The notes under the pieces were generated by a model, which saw nothing but the letters and a program-made list of their open reading frames with translations, did no database searches and was not told where the DNA came from. A program made the translations under genes and the position numbers. From an uncultured Collinsella sp. (GTDB taxonomy: Bacteria; Actinomycetota; Coriobacteriia; Coriobacteriales; Coriobacteriaceae): a DNA stretch of 6,428 nt. The stretch covers positions 1 through 6,428 of the forward strand of contig URRN01000117.1 in assembly GCA_900550185.1 (NCBI GenBank), written 5' to 3'. Each line of letters starts with the position of its first letter. Position 1 is the first letter of the stretch. Shown in pieces: positions 1 through 6,375 of the stretch.

Positions 1-1294
<1,294 letters not shown>

Positions 1295-1320
1295 GGGTAT
1301 GTTTTCTCCTCTCGGATGCC

Positions 1321-1365
1321 TGATGCAAGTGCGTGCGATGCGCTCGGCGTTTTTGACTTGCATCA
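1321..1365 (-). promoter_or_regulatory. 10-bp perfect inverted repeat in thrS 5' leader
   Basis: TGATGCAAGT (1321-1330) and ACTTGCATCA (1356-1365) are exact inverted repeats separated by 25 nt. Because the predicted transcription start is near 1358, the hairpin would occupy most of the 5' end of the thrS mRNA, ending about 27 nt before the start codon and leaving the Shine-Dalgarno free. No U-run follows, so it is not a terminator. It could be a translational operator bound by ThrRS, as known for E. coli thrS, a 5' stabilising stem, or a DNA operator overlapping the start site. The sequence alone does not decide. Confidence 0.5.
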
Positions 1366-1392
1366 TTATAGGCAGGTTGCCTTGGTATACAA
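1365..1392 (-). promoter_or_regulatory. Probable thrS promoter
   Basis: Read on the minus strand, a perfect -10 hexamer TATAAT (plus-strand 1365-1370) lies 16 nt after TTGTAT (1387-1392), a 4/6 match to the -35 consensus. Transcription would start near 1358, giving a leader of about 65 nt before the thrS ATG. The leader is too short for a T-box riboswitch, the usual control of such genes in Firmicutes. Confidence 0.7.
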
Positions 1393-1393
1393 G

Positions 1394-1424
1394 CGCCCGC
1401 CGCACCTTAATGGCACGGCGGGCG
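1394..1424 (-). terminator. GC-rich hairpin, possible terminator of the zinc-ribbon gene
   Basis: CGCCCGCCG (1394-1402) pairs perfectly with CGGCGGGCG (1416-1424) across a 13-nt loop. On the minus strand it lies about 100 nt after the stop of the zinc-ribbon gene and directly before the thrS promoter, where a terminator would be expected. However, it is followed by CTTGTATACC, a poor U-tract. On the plus strand it is followed by ATTTTC, but no plus-strand gene precedes it. The stem is certain; its role as a terminator is only likely. Confidence 0.45.
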
Positions 1425-1520
1425 ATTTTCTACGCATGCTTCATCGTGTGGGGTGGGACTGCGGGGCGCGCGTGGCTTACAGCGTGTCCGTGGCTTGCGG
1501 CCGGCCCGGCGATGGACGCG

Positions 1521-1952
1521 TTACTGAATGCGAGTTCGGCAGTAGGGGCAGACCTTCCAGTGCGCATCGAGCGGGCGATGGCAGCTGGGGCATACGTTGC
1601 GAACCTGGGTGTCGCACACCGGGCAGACGACGAAGTCCTTCTCGATGGGCGCGCCGCACTGCGGGCAGGTGCCGTACTGGGCAAGCTGGCGCTCGCGCAG
1701 GGCCATGTCCAGCTCCTGCTCCTCGCGGTCGGACGCGTAGGAGTGCGGGCGCAGGACCAGGTAGGCAATGAGGCCTACAAACGGGATAAGGGCGATGGTG
1801 CCCCATGCCACATAGGCGCTGGCGCCGCGGCGGCGAGCGTCGATGAACACATAGACGACCGACAGCACATACAGGGCGATGATAAAGCCAACGAAGGCAT
1901 AGACGACGCCCATAAGCTGCGGCGACATGAGCTCGGAGATGTACTTGGACAT
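1521..1952 (-). CDS. Small membrane protein with two transmembrane segments and a double zinc ribbon
   Basis: 143 residues, function unknown. Residues about 13-37 form a strongly hydrophobic first helix, followed by DARRRGAS. Residues about 47-67 form a second, WGTIALIPFVGLIAYLVLRP, resembling the two-helix PLDc_N-type module in which a proline-glycine sits inside the second helix. A charged linker rich in E, R and Q (about 74-92) leads to two four-cysteine zinc ribbons: C96/C99/C110/C113 and C121/C124/C135/C138. All eight ligands are intact. The positive DARRR loop suggests that loop is cytoplasmic, but topology is not certain. AAAGG lies about 9 nt before the ATG, supporting the start. It is upstream of thrS on the same strand but separated by 226 nt with a separate promoter, so a functional link is not implied. 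The ribbons may serve protein contacts or nucleic-acid binding at the membrane. Confidence 0.85.
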   Translation of the reverse strand: MSKYISELMSPQLMGVVYAFVGFIIALYVLSVVYVFIDARRRGASAYVAWGTIALIPFVGLIAYLVLRPHSYASDREEQELDMALRERQLAQYGTCPQCGAPIEKDFVVCPVCDTQVRNVCPSCHRPLDAHWKVCPYCRTRIQ

Positions 1953-2048
1953 TACGGGTACCTTTCGGAATATTTACAGTCCGGTCAAGTTTACCACGGG
2001 GTTTGTTTATATGGGACCACGGCTAGGGGCGGGGCTGGCGCGGACACA

Positions 2049-2108
2049 AACATCTCAATCTGTAACAGGTGGGAGCGGAATCCGGGTCTAGATGTTACAG
2101 ACTGAGAC
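2049..2108. repeat. Palindromic intergenic repeat, copy 1
   Basis: The left arm ATCTCAATCTGTAACA (2052-2067 lies within it) pairs with TGTTACAGACTGAGAC (2093-2108), with one internal mismatch in the 15-bp core and 25 nt between the arms. The inside contains GAATCC..GTCTA, shared with copy 2, which starts 81 bases on. The repeat lies in the divergent gap between the zinc-ribbon gene and the redox operon. It has no coding potential of its own. Confidence 0.85.
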
Positions 2109-2129
2109 AAACGGAGGACCCGCCAGACT

Positions 2130-2189
2130 AACATCTCGATCTGTAACATCTGTAACCCGAATCCTCGTCTAACTGTTACAGATCGAGAC
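2130..2189. repeat. Palindromic intergenic repeat, copy 2
   Basis: The second copy has a perfect 15-bp inverted pair: TCTCGATCTGTAACA (2134-2148) with TGTTACAGATCGAGA (2174-2188), again 25 nt apart. The left arm is immediately followed by a second ATCTGTAAC, giving a short direct repeat inside the unit (2140-2157). The equal spacer, the shared GAATCC..GTCTA core and the common tail AACGG show that both copies belong to one family. The rest of the gap (1953-2048 and 2190-2326) shows no gene. A lone TATAAA on the minus strand at 2006-2011 could be a -10 box for the zinc-ribbon gene, but it lacks a matching -35. Confidence 0.85.
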
Positions 2190-2326
2190 GAACGGTTGCC
2201 GTAGTTGTCGGCAGACGAGGTTCTCGACATTGCCGGGTCTCCCCTCGCCTGCCGTTGGCGGGTGTTGCGTGGCTGTTCGCCGCATTGCCGCCGCGCTGGG
2301 GGCGTGCAGACCGTAGGATAGTCTTA

Positions 2327-2341
2327 TTGACAGCCTGTCAA
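2327..2341. promoter_or_regulatory. 15-bp perfect dyad, candidate operator of the redox operon
   Basis: TTGACAG-C-CTGTCAA is a perfect inverted repeat with 7-bp arms around one base, centred 25 nt before the GTG start of the first operon gene. A weak -10 candidate, TAGGAT (2314-2319), would place the transcription start near 2326, so the dyad would cover the first transcribed bases, a typical repressor position. The binding factor cannot be named; a repressor that senses the substrate, as GlpR does elsewhere, would fit. TTGACA here is unlikely to be a -35 box, because the Shine-Dalgarno lies where the -10 would be. Confidence 0.5.
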
Positions 2342-2358
2342 CTTGTCTGGGAGGCACT

Positions 2359-3813
2359 GTGGCAGAAACGTTTGATATCGCGATTGTCGGCGCGGGCATC
2401 ACCGGATGCGCTATCGCGCGACAGCTCGCGAGATTTGACCTTTCCATTTTCGTGGTCGAGGCGACCAACGACATCGCGCTGGGCGCGTCGAAGGCCAACG
2501 GCGGCCTGGTGCACGCCGGCTACGATCCGGCGCCGGGCACCGTAAAGGCACAGGTCAACGCCCGTGGTTGCGAGCTATATGGCACGTGGGCTCAGGAACT
2601 AGGCTTTTTGTTCCGCCGCACCGGGTCGATGGTGCTGGGGTTTAACGACGAAGACCGGGCGCATCTGGAGCAGCTGCGGTGCAACGGCCTTGCCAACGGT
2701 GTGCCCGAGCTGTCGATCGTCGGACCCGACCGCATCCACGAATTAGAGCCGCGCGCCAGTGCCCAGGCCACGTGCGCGCTATGGTGCCCTTCGACCGGTT
2801 ACGTTGACCCGTTTGAGGTTGCCATCGCCGCGCTGGAGAACGCCGTGGCCAACGGGGTGACGTTTATGCGGTCTGCGCCGGTGGAAGCGATTGAAGTTGC
2901 GGGCTCGGGCGACGACGCGCGCTTTACGTTGACGACGCCCGCCGGAGACGTGCGCTGCCGCTACCTGATCAACGCCGCGGGCAACGGTGCCGCCGACATC
3001 TCGCATATGGTGGGTGCCGAAGAGTTCCAGATGATCTGGCGTCAGGGCAACATCGTGGTGCTGGACAAGGAACCGCGCGCACTCATGCCGCTCTACCCCG
3101 TGCCGACGCCGGTGTCGAAGGGCGTTATCGTGACGGGCACCGTGCACGGCAACACCGTGATCACCGCGACCGCCGCCGTGCGCGAGCCGGGCGACACGCA
3201 GACCTATGCGAGCGATGTGAGCGCGCTGCTGACCGGCGCGCGCAAGCTGGTGCCCGACCTGGACACGCGCCGCGTGGTGCGCGCGTTTGCCGGCGGGCGT
3301 CCGGTCATTCAGGGGACGAACGACTTCTTTATTGGGCAGTCGGCCGTGGTGCCAAGGCTTTTCCAGGCGGCGGGCATTCAGTCGCCGGGTGTGGCGAGCG
3401 CGCCGGCCATTGCCGAGCGCATGGAGCTTGTGATGCGCGAGGCGGGCGTGGAGCTGCACGAGCGGACGGACTGGAACCCAATTCGCCGCGCGCCGGACGA
3501 CTTTGACCGCGCACCACTGGCGCGCAAGGAGGAGTTGATCGAGTCCGATCCCGCGTGGGGACAGATTGTCTGCCGCTGCGAGACGGTGCCCGAAGCCGAG
3601 ATTGTGGCCGCGATCCGACGCCAACCGGGAGCGGTTTCGGTCGAGGGCGTCAAGCGCCGCTGCCGCGCCGGCATGGGTCGGTGCCAGAGCGGCTTTTGCC
3701 AGAGCCGCGTGGTAGCGATCCTGGCGCGCGAACTGGGCTGCGACCCCAGCGAGGTGCTGTTGGAGGATACCGGATCTTGGCTGGTTGAGGGACCGTTGAA
3801 GGGGGTGCGCTAG
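2359..3813 (+). CDS. GlpA-like FAD-dependent dehydrogenase with C-terminal BFD [2Fe-2S] domain
   Basis: 484 residues starting at GTG, with GGGAGG 4 nt upstream. Residues 1 to about 370 form a DAO-type flavoprotein: the dinucleotide fold DIAIVGAGITG with the GAGITG loop at 11-16, an acidic residue after the second strand (VVEA), and GASKANGGLVHAGYD, the family's FAD and substrate region. The C-terminal domain from about 403 carries CRCE (C405, C407) and CRAGMGRCQSGFC (C442, C447), the four ligands expected for a BFD-like [2Fe-2S] cluster. C435 is an additional cysteine between the pairs. This architecture oxidises sn-glycerol 3-phosphate or related 2-hydroxyacids and passes electrons to Fe-S. 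It is closer to the LhgO/COG0579 type than to the larger E. coli GlpA. It has no signal peptide or membrane segment and is probably cytoplasmic. It is the first gene of a three-gene operon, 1 nt before the next. The exact substrate is inferred, not seen. Confidence 0.87.
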   Translation: MAETFDIAIVGAGITGCAIARQLARFDLSIFVVEATNDIALGASKANGGLVHAGYDPAPGTVKAQVNARGCELYGTWAQELGFLFRRTGSMVLGFNDEDRAHLEQLRCNGLANGVPELSIVGPDRIHELEPRASAQATCALWCPSTGYVDPFEVAIAALENAVANGVTFMRSAPVEAIEVAGSGDDARFTLTTPAGDVRCRYLINAAGNGAADISHMVGAEEFQMIWRQGNIVVLDKEPRALMPLYPVPTPVSKGVIVTGTVHGNTVITATAAVREPGDTQTYASDVSALLTGARKLVPDLDTRRVVRAFAGGRPVIQGTNDFFIGQSAVVPRLFQAAGIQSPGVASAPAIAERMELVMREAGVELHERTDWNPIRRAPDDFDRAPLARKEELIESDPAWGQIVCRCETVPEAEIVAAIRRQPGAVSVEGVKRRCRAGMGRCQSGFCQSRVVAILARELGCDPSEVLLEDTGSWLVEGPLKGVR

Positions 3814-3814
3814 G

Positions 3815-5167
3815 ATGGCGACGTTTGATATGCGCGACGAACGCGCGGAGGCCGGAACTGTAACGTCGGTGTCGACGCAGGCCTTCGACGTGGTCGTTAT
3901 CGGCGGCGGACCTGCCGGCATGGCGGCCGCGCTGGCCGCTCATAAGGCCGGAGCACGCGTGGCCATCGTGGAGCGCGAGCAGCATCTGGGCGGCATCCTC
4001 CGCCAGTGCATCCACCCCGGCTTTGGCCTGTCGCACTTTAAACAGGAGCTCACCGGTCCCGAGTACGCGCAGCGCTTTATCGACCAGGTGCACGCAACCG
4101 ACATTGCGCTGTTCCTGAACAGCATGGTGCTTGGGATTGATTCAGGCGAGCCTGCGGAAGACACCGCGGTCCATACCGTCACGCTCATGAGCCGCGCCGG
4201 CATGCTGCAGCTCACCGGGCACGCCGTCGTTCTTGCCATGGGATGTCGCGAGCGCACGCGCAGCGAGATCAAGATCTCTGGCAGCCGTCCCGCCGGCGTG
4301 TTTACGGCCGGCCTGGCGCAGCGATACATCAATATCGAAAACCTCAAGCCCGGCTCGCGCACCGTCATTTTGGGCTCGGGAGACATCGGGCTTATCATGG
4401 CGCGCCGCTGCACGCTTGAGGGGATTTCCGTCGAGGGCGTGTACGAGCTCATGCCGTACGCCAACGGGCTGCGCCGCAATGTAAAGAACTGTCTGGACGA
4501 CTTTGGCATTCCGCTGCATCTGTCCACCACCGTCACACGCGTGATCGGGCACGACCGTGTGGAAGCCGTCGAGGTGAGTCAAGTCGACGAGCACCTGGCG
4601 CCCATTCCGGGGACCGAGCGCATTGTTCCGTGCGACACACTGCTGCTTTCGGTGGGCCTGATTCCCGAGAACGAGCTTTCGGTTGCCGCGGGCGTGGAGC
4701 TGGACCCACGCACGCGCGGCGCCGTGGTGGACCAGAGCCTGCAGACGGACGTGCCGGGCATCTTTGCCTGCGGCAACGTGCTGCACGTGCACGACTTGGC
4801 CGAAAACGTGACGACCGAGTCCGAGAGGGCTGGCGCAGCTGCAGCGACGTACGCGCTGGGGACCGACGCGGGCACCGTTCCGGACTGGGAGCTCACTGTC
4901 TCCCCTGCCGGCATCGCGGGCTACGCGCTGCCGGGACGCATTACGACTGTGACACTCACCAGACTCAACTTCCGCGTGCGCCGACCCGTCGACGCCGCCC
5001 GCGTACGAATCCTAGCCGACGGCAAGGAGCTGTTCGCCGGCAAGGTCCGAGCGTTTAAGCCGAGCGTTATGGAAAGCTTCCCGCTGCCGGCAAAGGTGAT
5101 TCAGCGCACACTCGACCTGGGTGCCAGCGAGATTGTCCTGTCCGTCGACCCCGTTGAGGAGGCGTAA
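3815..5167 (+). CDS. FAD/NAD(P)-dependent oxidoreductase of the glycerol-3-phosphate dehydrogenase operon type
   Basis: 450 residues with a two-dinucleotide (pyridine nucleotide-disulfide) fold. The FAD loop GGGPAG is at 30-35. GGILRQCIHPGFG (59-71), with C65, followed by ELTGPEYA, is the signature of the subfamily found beside GlpA-like proteins. MGCRER is at 142-147, the NAD(P) loop GSGDIG at 187-192, and the second FAD motif CGNVLHVHD at 319-327. The C-terminal 80 residues form the subfamily's extra beta domain. Likely role: it takes electrons from the preceding protein's Fe-S cluster through FAD to NAD(P), or to another acceptor. It is not a classical disulfide reductase, as no CxxxxC pair is present. 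The assigned ATG follows the upstream stop by 1 nt and leaves 24 residues before the fold. An internal start at M6 or GTG V19 is possible, since relatives often begin just before the fold. Confidence 0.87.
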   Translation: MATFDMRDERAEAGTVTSVSTQAFDVVVIGGGPAGMAAALAAHKAGARVAIVEREQHLGGILRQCIHPGFGLSHFKQELTGPEYAQRFIDQVHATDIALFLNSMVLGIDSGEPAEDTAVHTVTLMSRAGMLQLTGHAVVLAMGCRERTRSEIKISGSRPAGVFTAGLAQRYINIENLKPGSRTVILGSGDIGLIMARRCTLEGISVEGVYELMPYANGLRRNVKNCLDDFGIPLHLSTTVTRVIGHDRVEAVEVSQVDEHLAPIPGTERIVPCDTLLLSVGLIPENELSVAAGVELDPRTRGAVVDQSLQTDVPGIFACGNVLHVHDLAENVTTESERAGAAAATYALGTDAGTVPDWELTVSPAGIAGYALPGRITTVTLTRLNFRVRRPVDAARVRILADGKELFAGKVRAFKPSVMESFPLPAKVIQRTLDLGASEIVLSVDPVEEA

Positions 5168-5171
5168 GGCC

Positions 5172-5582
5172 ATGAGCATAAACGCGATCGAAACGCTGCA
5201 GTTCAACTGCACCACCTGCCCATCCGAGTGCCTCCTGACCGTAGAGGTGAAACGCGACACAGACGGCGCCGTGGCAGAGGTGCGCTCCGTAACCGGCAAC
5301 AACTGCCCGCGTGGCGACAAGTTCGCACATCAGGAGCTCACCTGCCCCATGCGCGTGCTCACCACCACCGTGGCTGTATCCGGCGGCGACGAAGCCCTGC
5401 TCCCCGTGCGCACGGCCGAAGCCATCCCGCTGGCACTCCACGCCCAAGCCATGGCCCTCATCCGAGGTCTAGTCGTCAACGCCCCCATCCGCATGGGCGA
5501 CGTCGTACTGGAAGACCTCCTCGACACCAGCATCAACCTCATCGCCAGCATGGACATCAACCGAGCCCAAGTAGCTAATTAG
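5172..5582 (+). CDS. DUF1667 protein, small five-cysteine redox partner
   Basis: 136 residues. The start is the ATG 4 nt after the previous stop, with GAGGAGG (5156-5162) 9 nt upstream overlapping the end of the preceding gene. An earlier in-frame ATG at 5121 lies inside that gene and lacks such support. The N-terminal half has CTTCPSEC (C13, C16, C20), then VTGNNCPRG (C45) and LTCP (C58), the DUF1667 pattern CxxCPxxC...GNxCPRG...P.R. Four of these cysteines probably bind a metal or Fe-S cluster; C58 falls where many relatives have no cysteine, so it may be accessory. The family is nearly always the third gene of this trio in anaerobes, which suggests an electron-transfer or assembly subunit. 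Its biochemical role is not established to my knowledge. No membrane segment is visible, unlike the GlpC subunit of the E. coli enzyme, so a soluble complex is inferred. Confidence 0.85.
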   Translation: MSINAIETLQFNCTTCPSECLLTVEVKRDTDGAVAEVRSVTGNNCPRGDKFAHQELTCPMRVLTTTVAVSGGDEALLPVRTAEAIPLALHAQAMALIRGLVVNAPIRMGDVVLEDLLDTSINLIASMDINRAQVAN

Positions 5583-5597
5583 GGACGGGGCTCTTTT
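5563..5597 (+). terminator. Intrinsic terminator overlapping the end of the operon
   Basis: GAGCCC (5563-5568) pairs with GGGCTC (5588-5593), followed by TTTT (5594-5597). The 5' arm lies in the last codons of the DUF1667 gene and the stop codon falls in the 19-nt loop. A competing 8-bp pair, GTAGCTAA (5571-5578) with TTAGCTAC (5596-5603), is mutually exclusive with it. Position and U-run support termination of the redox operon here; the long loop keeps the confidence moderate. Confidence 0.6.
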
Positions 5598-5629
5598 AGC
5601 TACCCCGCCATCCACCCAGCCCTCTTCAA

Positions 5630-5692
5630 TTGCGGTGAAATAGTTCCTGATTTCCGCCAAAACCCCGGCATCCAGGAACTATTCCACCGCAA
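5630..5692. repeat. 63-bp hairpin repeat element
   Basis: TTGCGGTGAAATAGTTCCTG (5630-5649) is matched at 5673-5692 by its reverse complement with a single mismatch in 20, around a 23-nt loop. The length and near-perfection exceed what a terminator needs, and no U-run follows on either strand. It looks like a dispersed REP-like or miniature element, inserted or maintained downstream of the operon. Multi-copy status cannot be seen from this window. Confidence 0.75.
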
Positions 5693-5739
5693 CTATCCTT
5701 GGAATCGGTATTTAGCTTGTGCCTACTTTAGTGCCATAT

Positions 5740-5893
5740 CAAAACTATGCCGGATTACGGGGCTGATTCGGAGACCCCCATCCATACCGGCCATTTTCAA
5801 TTTTTGACAAGCCATCTACCTGCGGTTTTAATTTCGCGATTTTTCCCATGGTTAAGTAATACAGGTCCAGCCCCGTAATCCGCCATACTTTTG
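5740..5893. repeat. 154-bp element with 26-bp imperfect inverted ends
   Basis: Bases 5740-5765 and 5868-5893 are inverted repeats, 24 of 26 matching, each containing CGGATTACGGGGCTG or its complement. They enclose 102 bp that are AT-richer than the flanking genes. On the minus strand the inside can be read as a short open frame ending at 5745, but it has no ribosome binding site. The structure suits a non-autonomous miniature transposable element (MITE). No target-site duplication is obvious beside the ends. Confidence 0.7.
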
Positions 5894-5907
5894 AAAGCAG
5901 CCCATGT

Positions 5908-5923
5908 GGGACGGGCCTCTTTT
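5908..5923 (+). repeat. Second copy of a terminator-like 16-mer
   Basis: GGGACGGGCCTCTTTT here matches GGGACGGGGCTCTTTT at 5582-5597 in 15 of 16 bases. The first copy is the 3' arm and U-run of the operon terminator. This one has a much weaker stem (GCCC at 5900-5903 with GGGC at 5913-5916). The pair brackets both palindromic elements between them. Confidence 0.6.
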
Positions 5924-6010
5924 GACTACTTTCACTGCTTGCTAGGCTGGTCATGCCAAGGAGTGTCCCAAAGTGCCGGCATAGACGATATGAGCAGGAC
6001 ATAAAAACAT

Positions 6011-6109
6011 TGAGAGCCCCTGCTGCATGAAAGACCGCGGATTAGGCCGACAATGGTGAGTGTCTAATTCAGCCGCGGCGGCCACGCCGCATTCATGGAA
6101 GGGGCTCCC
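6011..6109 (+). ncRNA. Structured segment before IS110 recombinase, candidate bridge RNA
   Basis: Directly before the recombinase start, GAGAGCCCCT (6012-6021) pairs with AGGGGCTCCC (6100-6109) with one mismatch. CATGAA (6026-6031) pairs with TTCATG (6092-6097). Within, CCGCGGATTAG (6035-6045) pairs with CTAAT (6064-6068) plus CCGCGG (6073-6078) around a 4-nt bulge, leaving an 18-nt loop. An alternative hairpin, GCGGCG-GCCA-CGCCGC (6075-6090), overlaps it. In IS110-group elements the non-coding left end encodes a bridge RNA with large internal loops that specify target and donor, so position and fold fit. The true RNA may begin further left, between about 5924 and 6011. The outer stem also covers the Shine-Dalgarno GGAAGGGG, so it could instead control translation. 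Confidence 0.4.
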
Positions 6110-6375
6110 ATGCTCGATACTACCACCTTCGTCGGCCTCGACGTCCACGCCCGCTCGATAAAGGCCGTCTCCCTCGACGTCATGACCGGGGAGGTGCGCT
6201 GCGCGACCTTCGGCTACGACGCCGGCGCCGTCGCGGAGTGGGTCCGTTCCGTGGACCCCAGGGCCAGGTGCGTGTACGAGTCCGGGGTCACGGGGTTCGA
6301 CCTGCAGAAGAGGCTCTCCGGCCTCGGGGTCGACTGCGTGGTCGGCGCCGTCTCGAAGATGATCAAGCCCAGCGC
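6110..6375 (+). pseudogene. IS110-family recombinase, N-terminal fragment
   Basis: ATG at 6110 has GGAAGGGG 5 nt upstream. The first 88 residues are typical of the IS110 DEDD recombinase: FVGLDVHARSIKAVSLD with the first catalytic acidic residue D11, and CVYESGVTGFDLQKRL with E57, then VVGAVSKMIKPS. Family members continue with a segment rich in K, R and D holding the third and fourth catalytic aspartates. Here the frame instead reads AVSANLKLTTFANASRR with no such motif, although it stays open to the window end. The change coincides with an IS-like terminus at 6376. The intact enzyme (usually about 300-400 residues) would cut and rejoin DNA with a serine in a C-terminal domain; this fragment cannot be active. 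The remainder may resume beyond the window if a whole element is inserted. Confidence 0.8.

Noticed and set aside
1295..1420. T-box riboswitch upstream of thrS
   Set aside because: The predicted leader is only about 65 nt and holds no specifier-antiterminator layout or terminator.
2049..2189. CRISPR array
   Set aside because: Only two units, each internally palindromic with a 25-nt conserved core instead of variable spacers, and no cas genes.
2327..2332. TTGACA as a -35 box
   Set aside because: The -10 position 17 nt downstream is GGAGGC, the Shine-Dalgarno itself. The hexamer is better explained as half of a perfect dyad.
2779..3921. 380-codon open frame on the minus strand
   Set aside because: Antisense to the GlpA-like gene, whose FAD and Fe-S motifs are unmistakable. 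The minus translation is R/H/A-rich with no recognisable motif.
5121..5171. Upstream ATG start for the DUF1667 gene
   Set aside because: It would overlap the previous gene by 47 nt without a Shine-Dalgarno and adds residues not typical of the family. The ATG at 5172 has GAGGAGG at good spacing.
5745..6002. 85-codon minus-strand frame across the 154-bp element
   Set aside because: It runs through the inverted repeat and into the IS upstream region, has no ribosome binding site at its ATG or at the internal ATG near 5850, and no recognisable domain.
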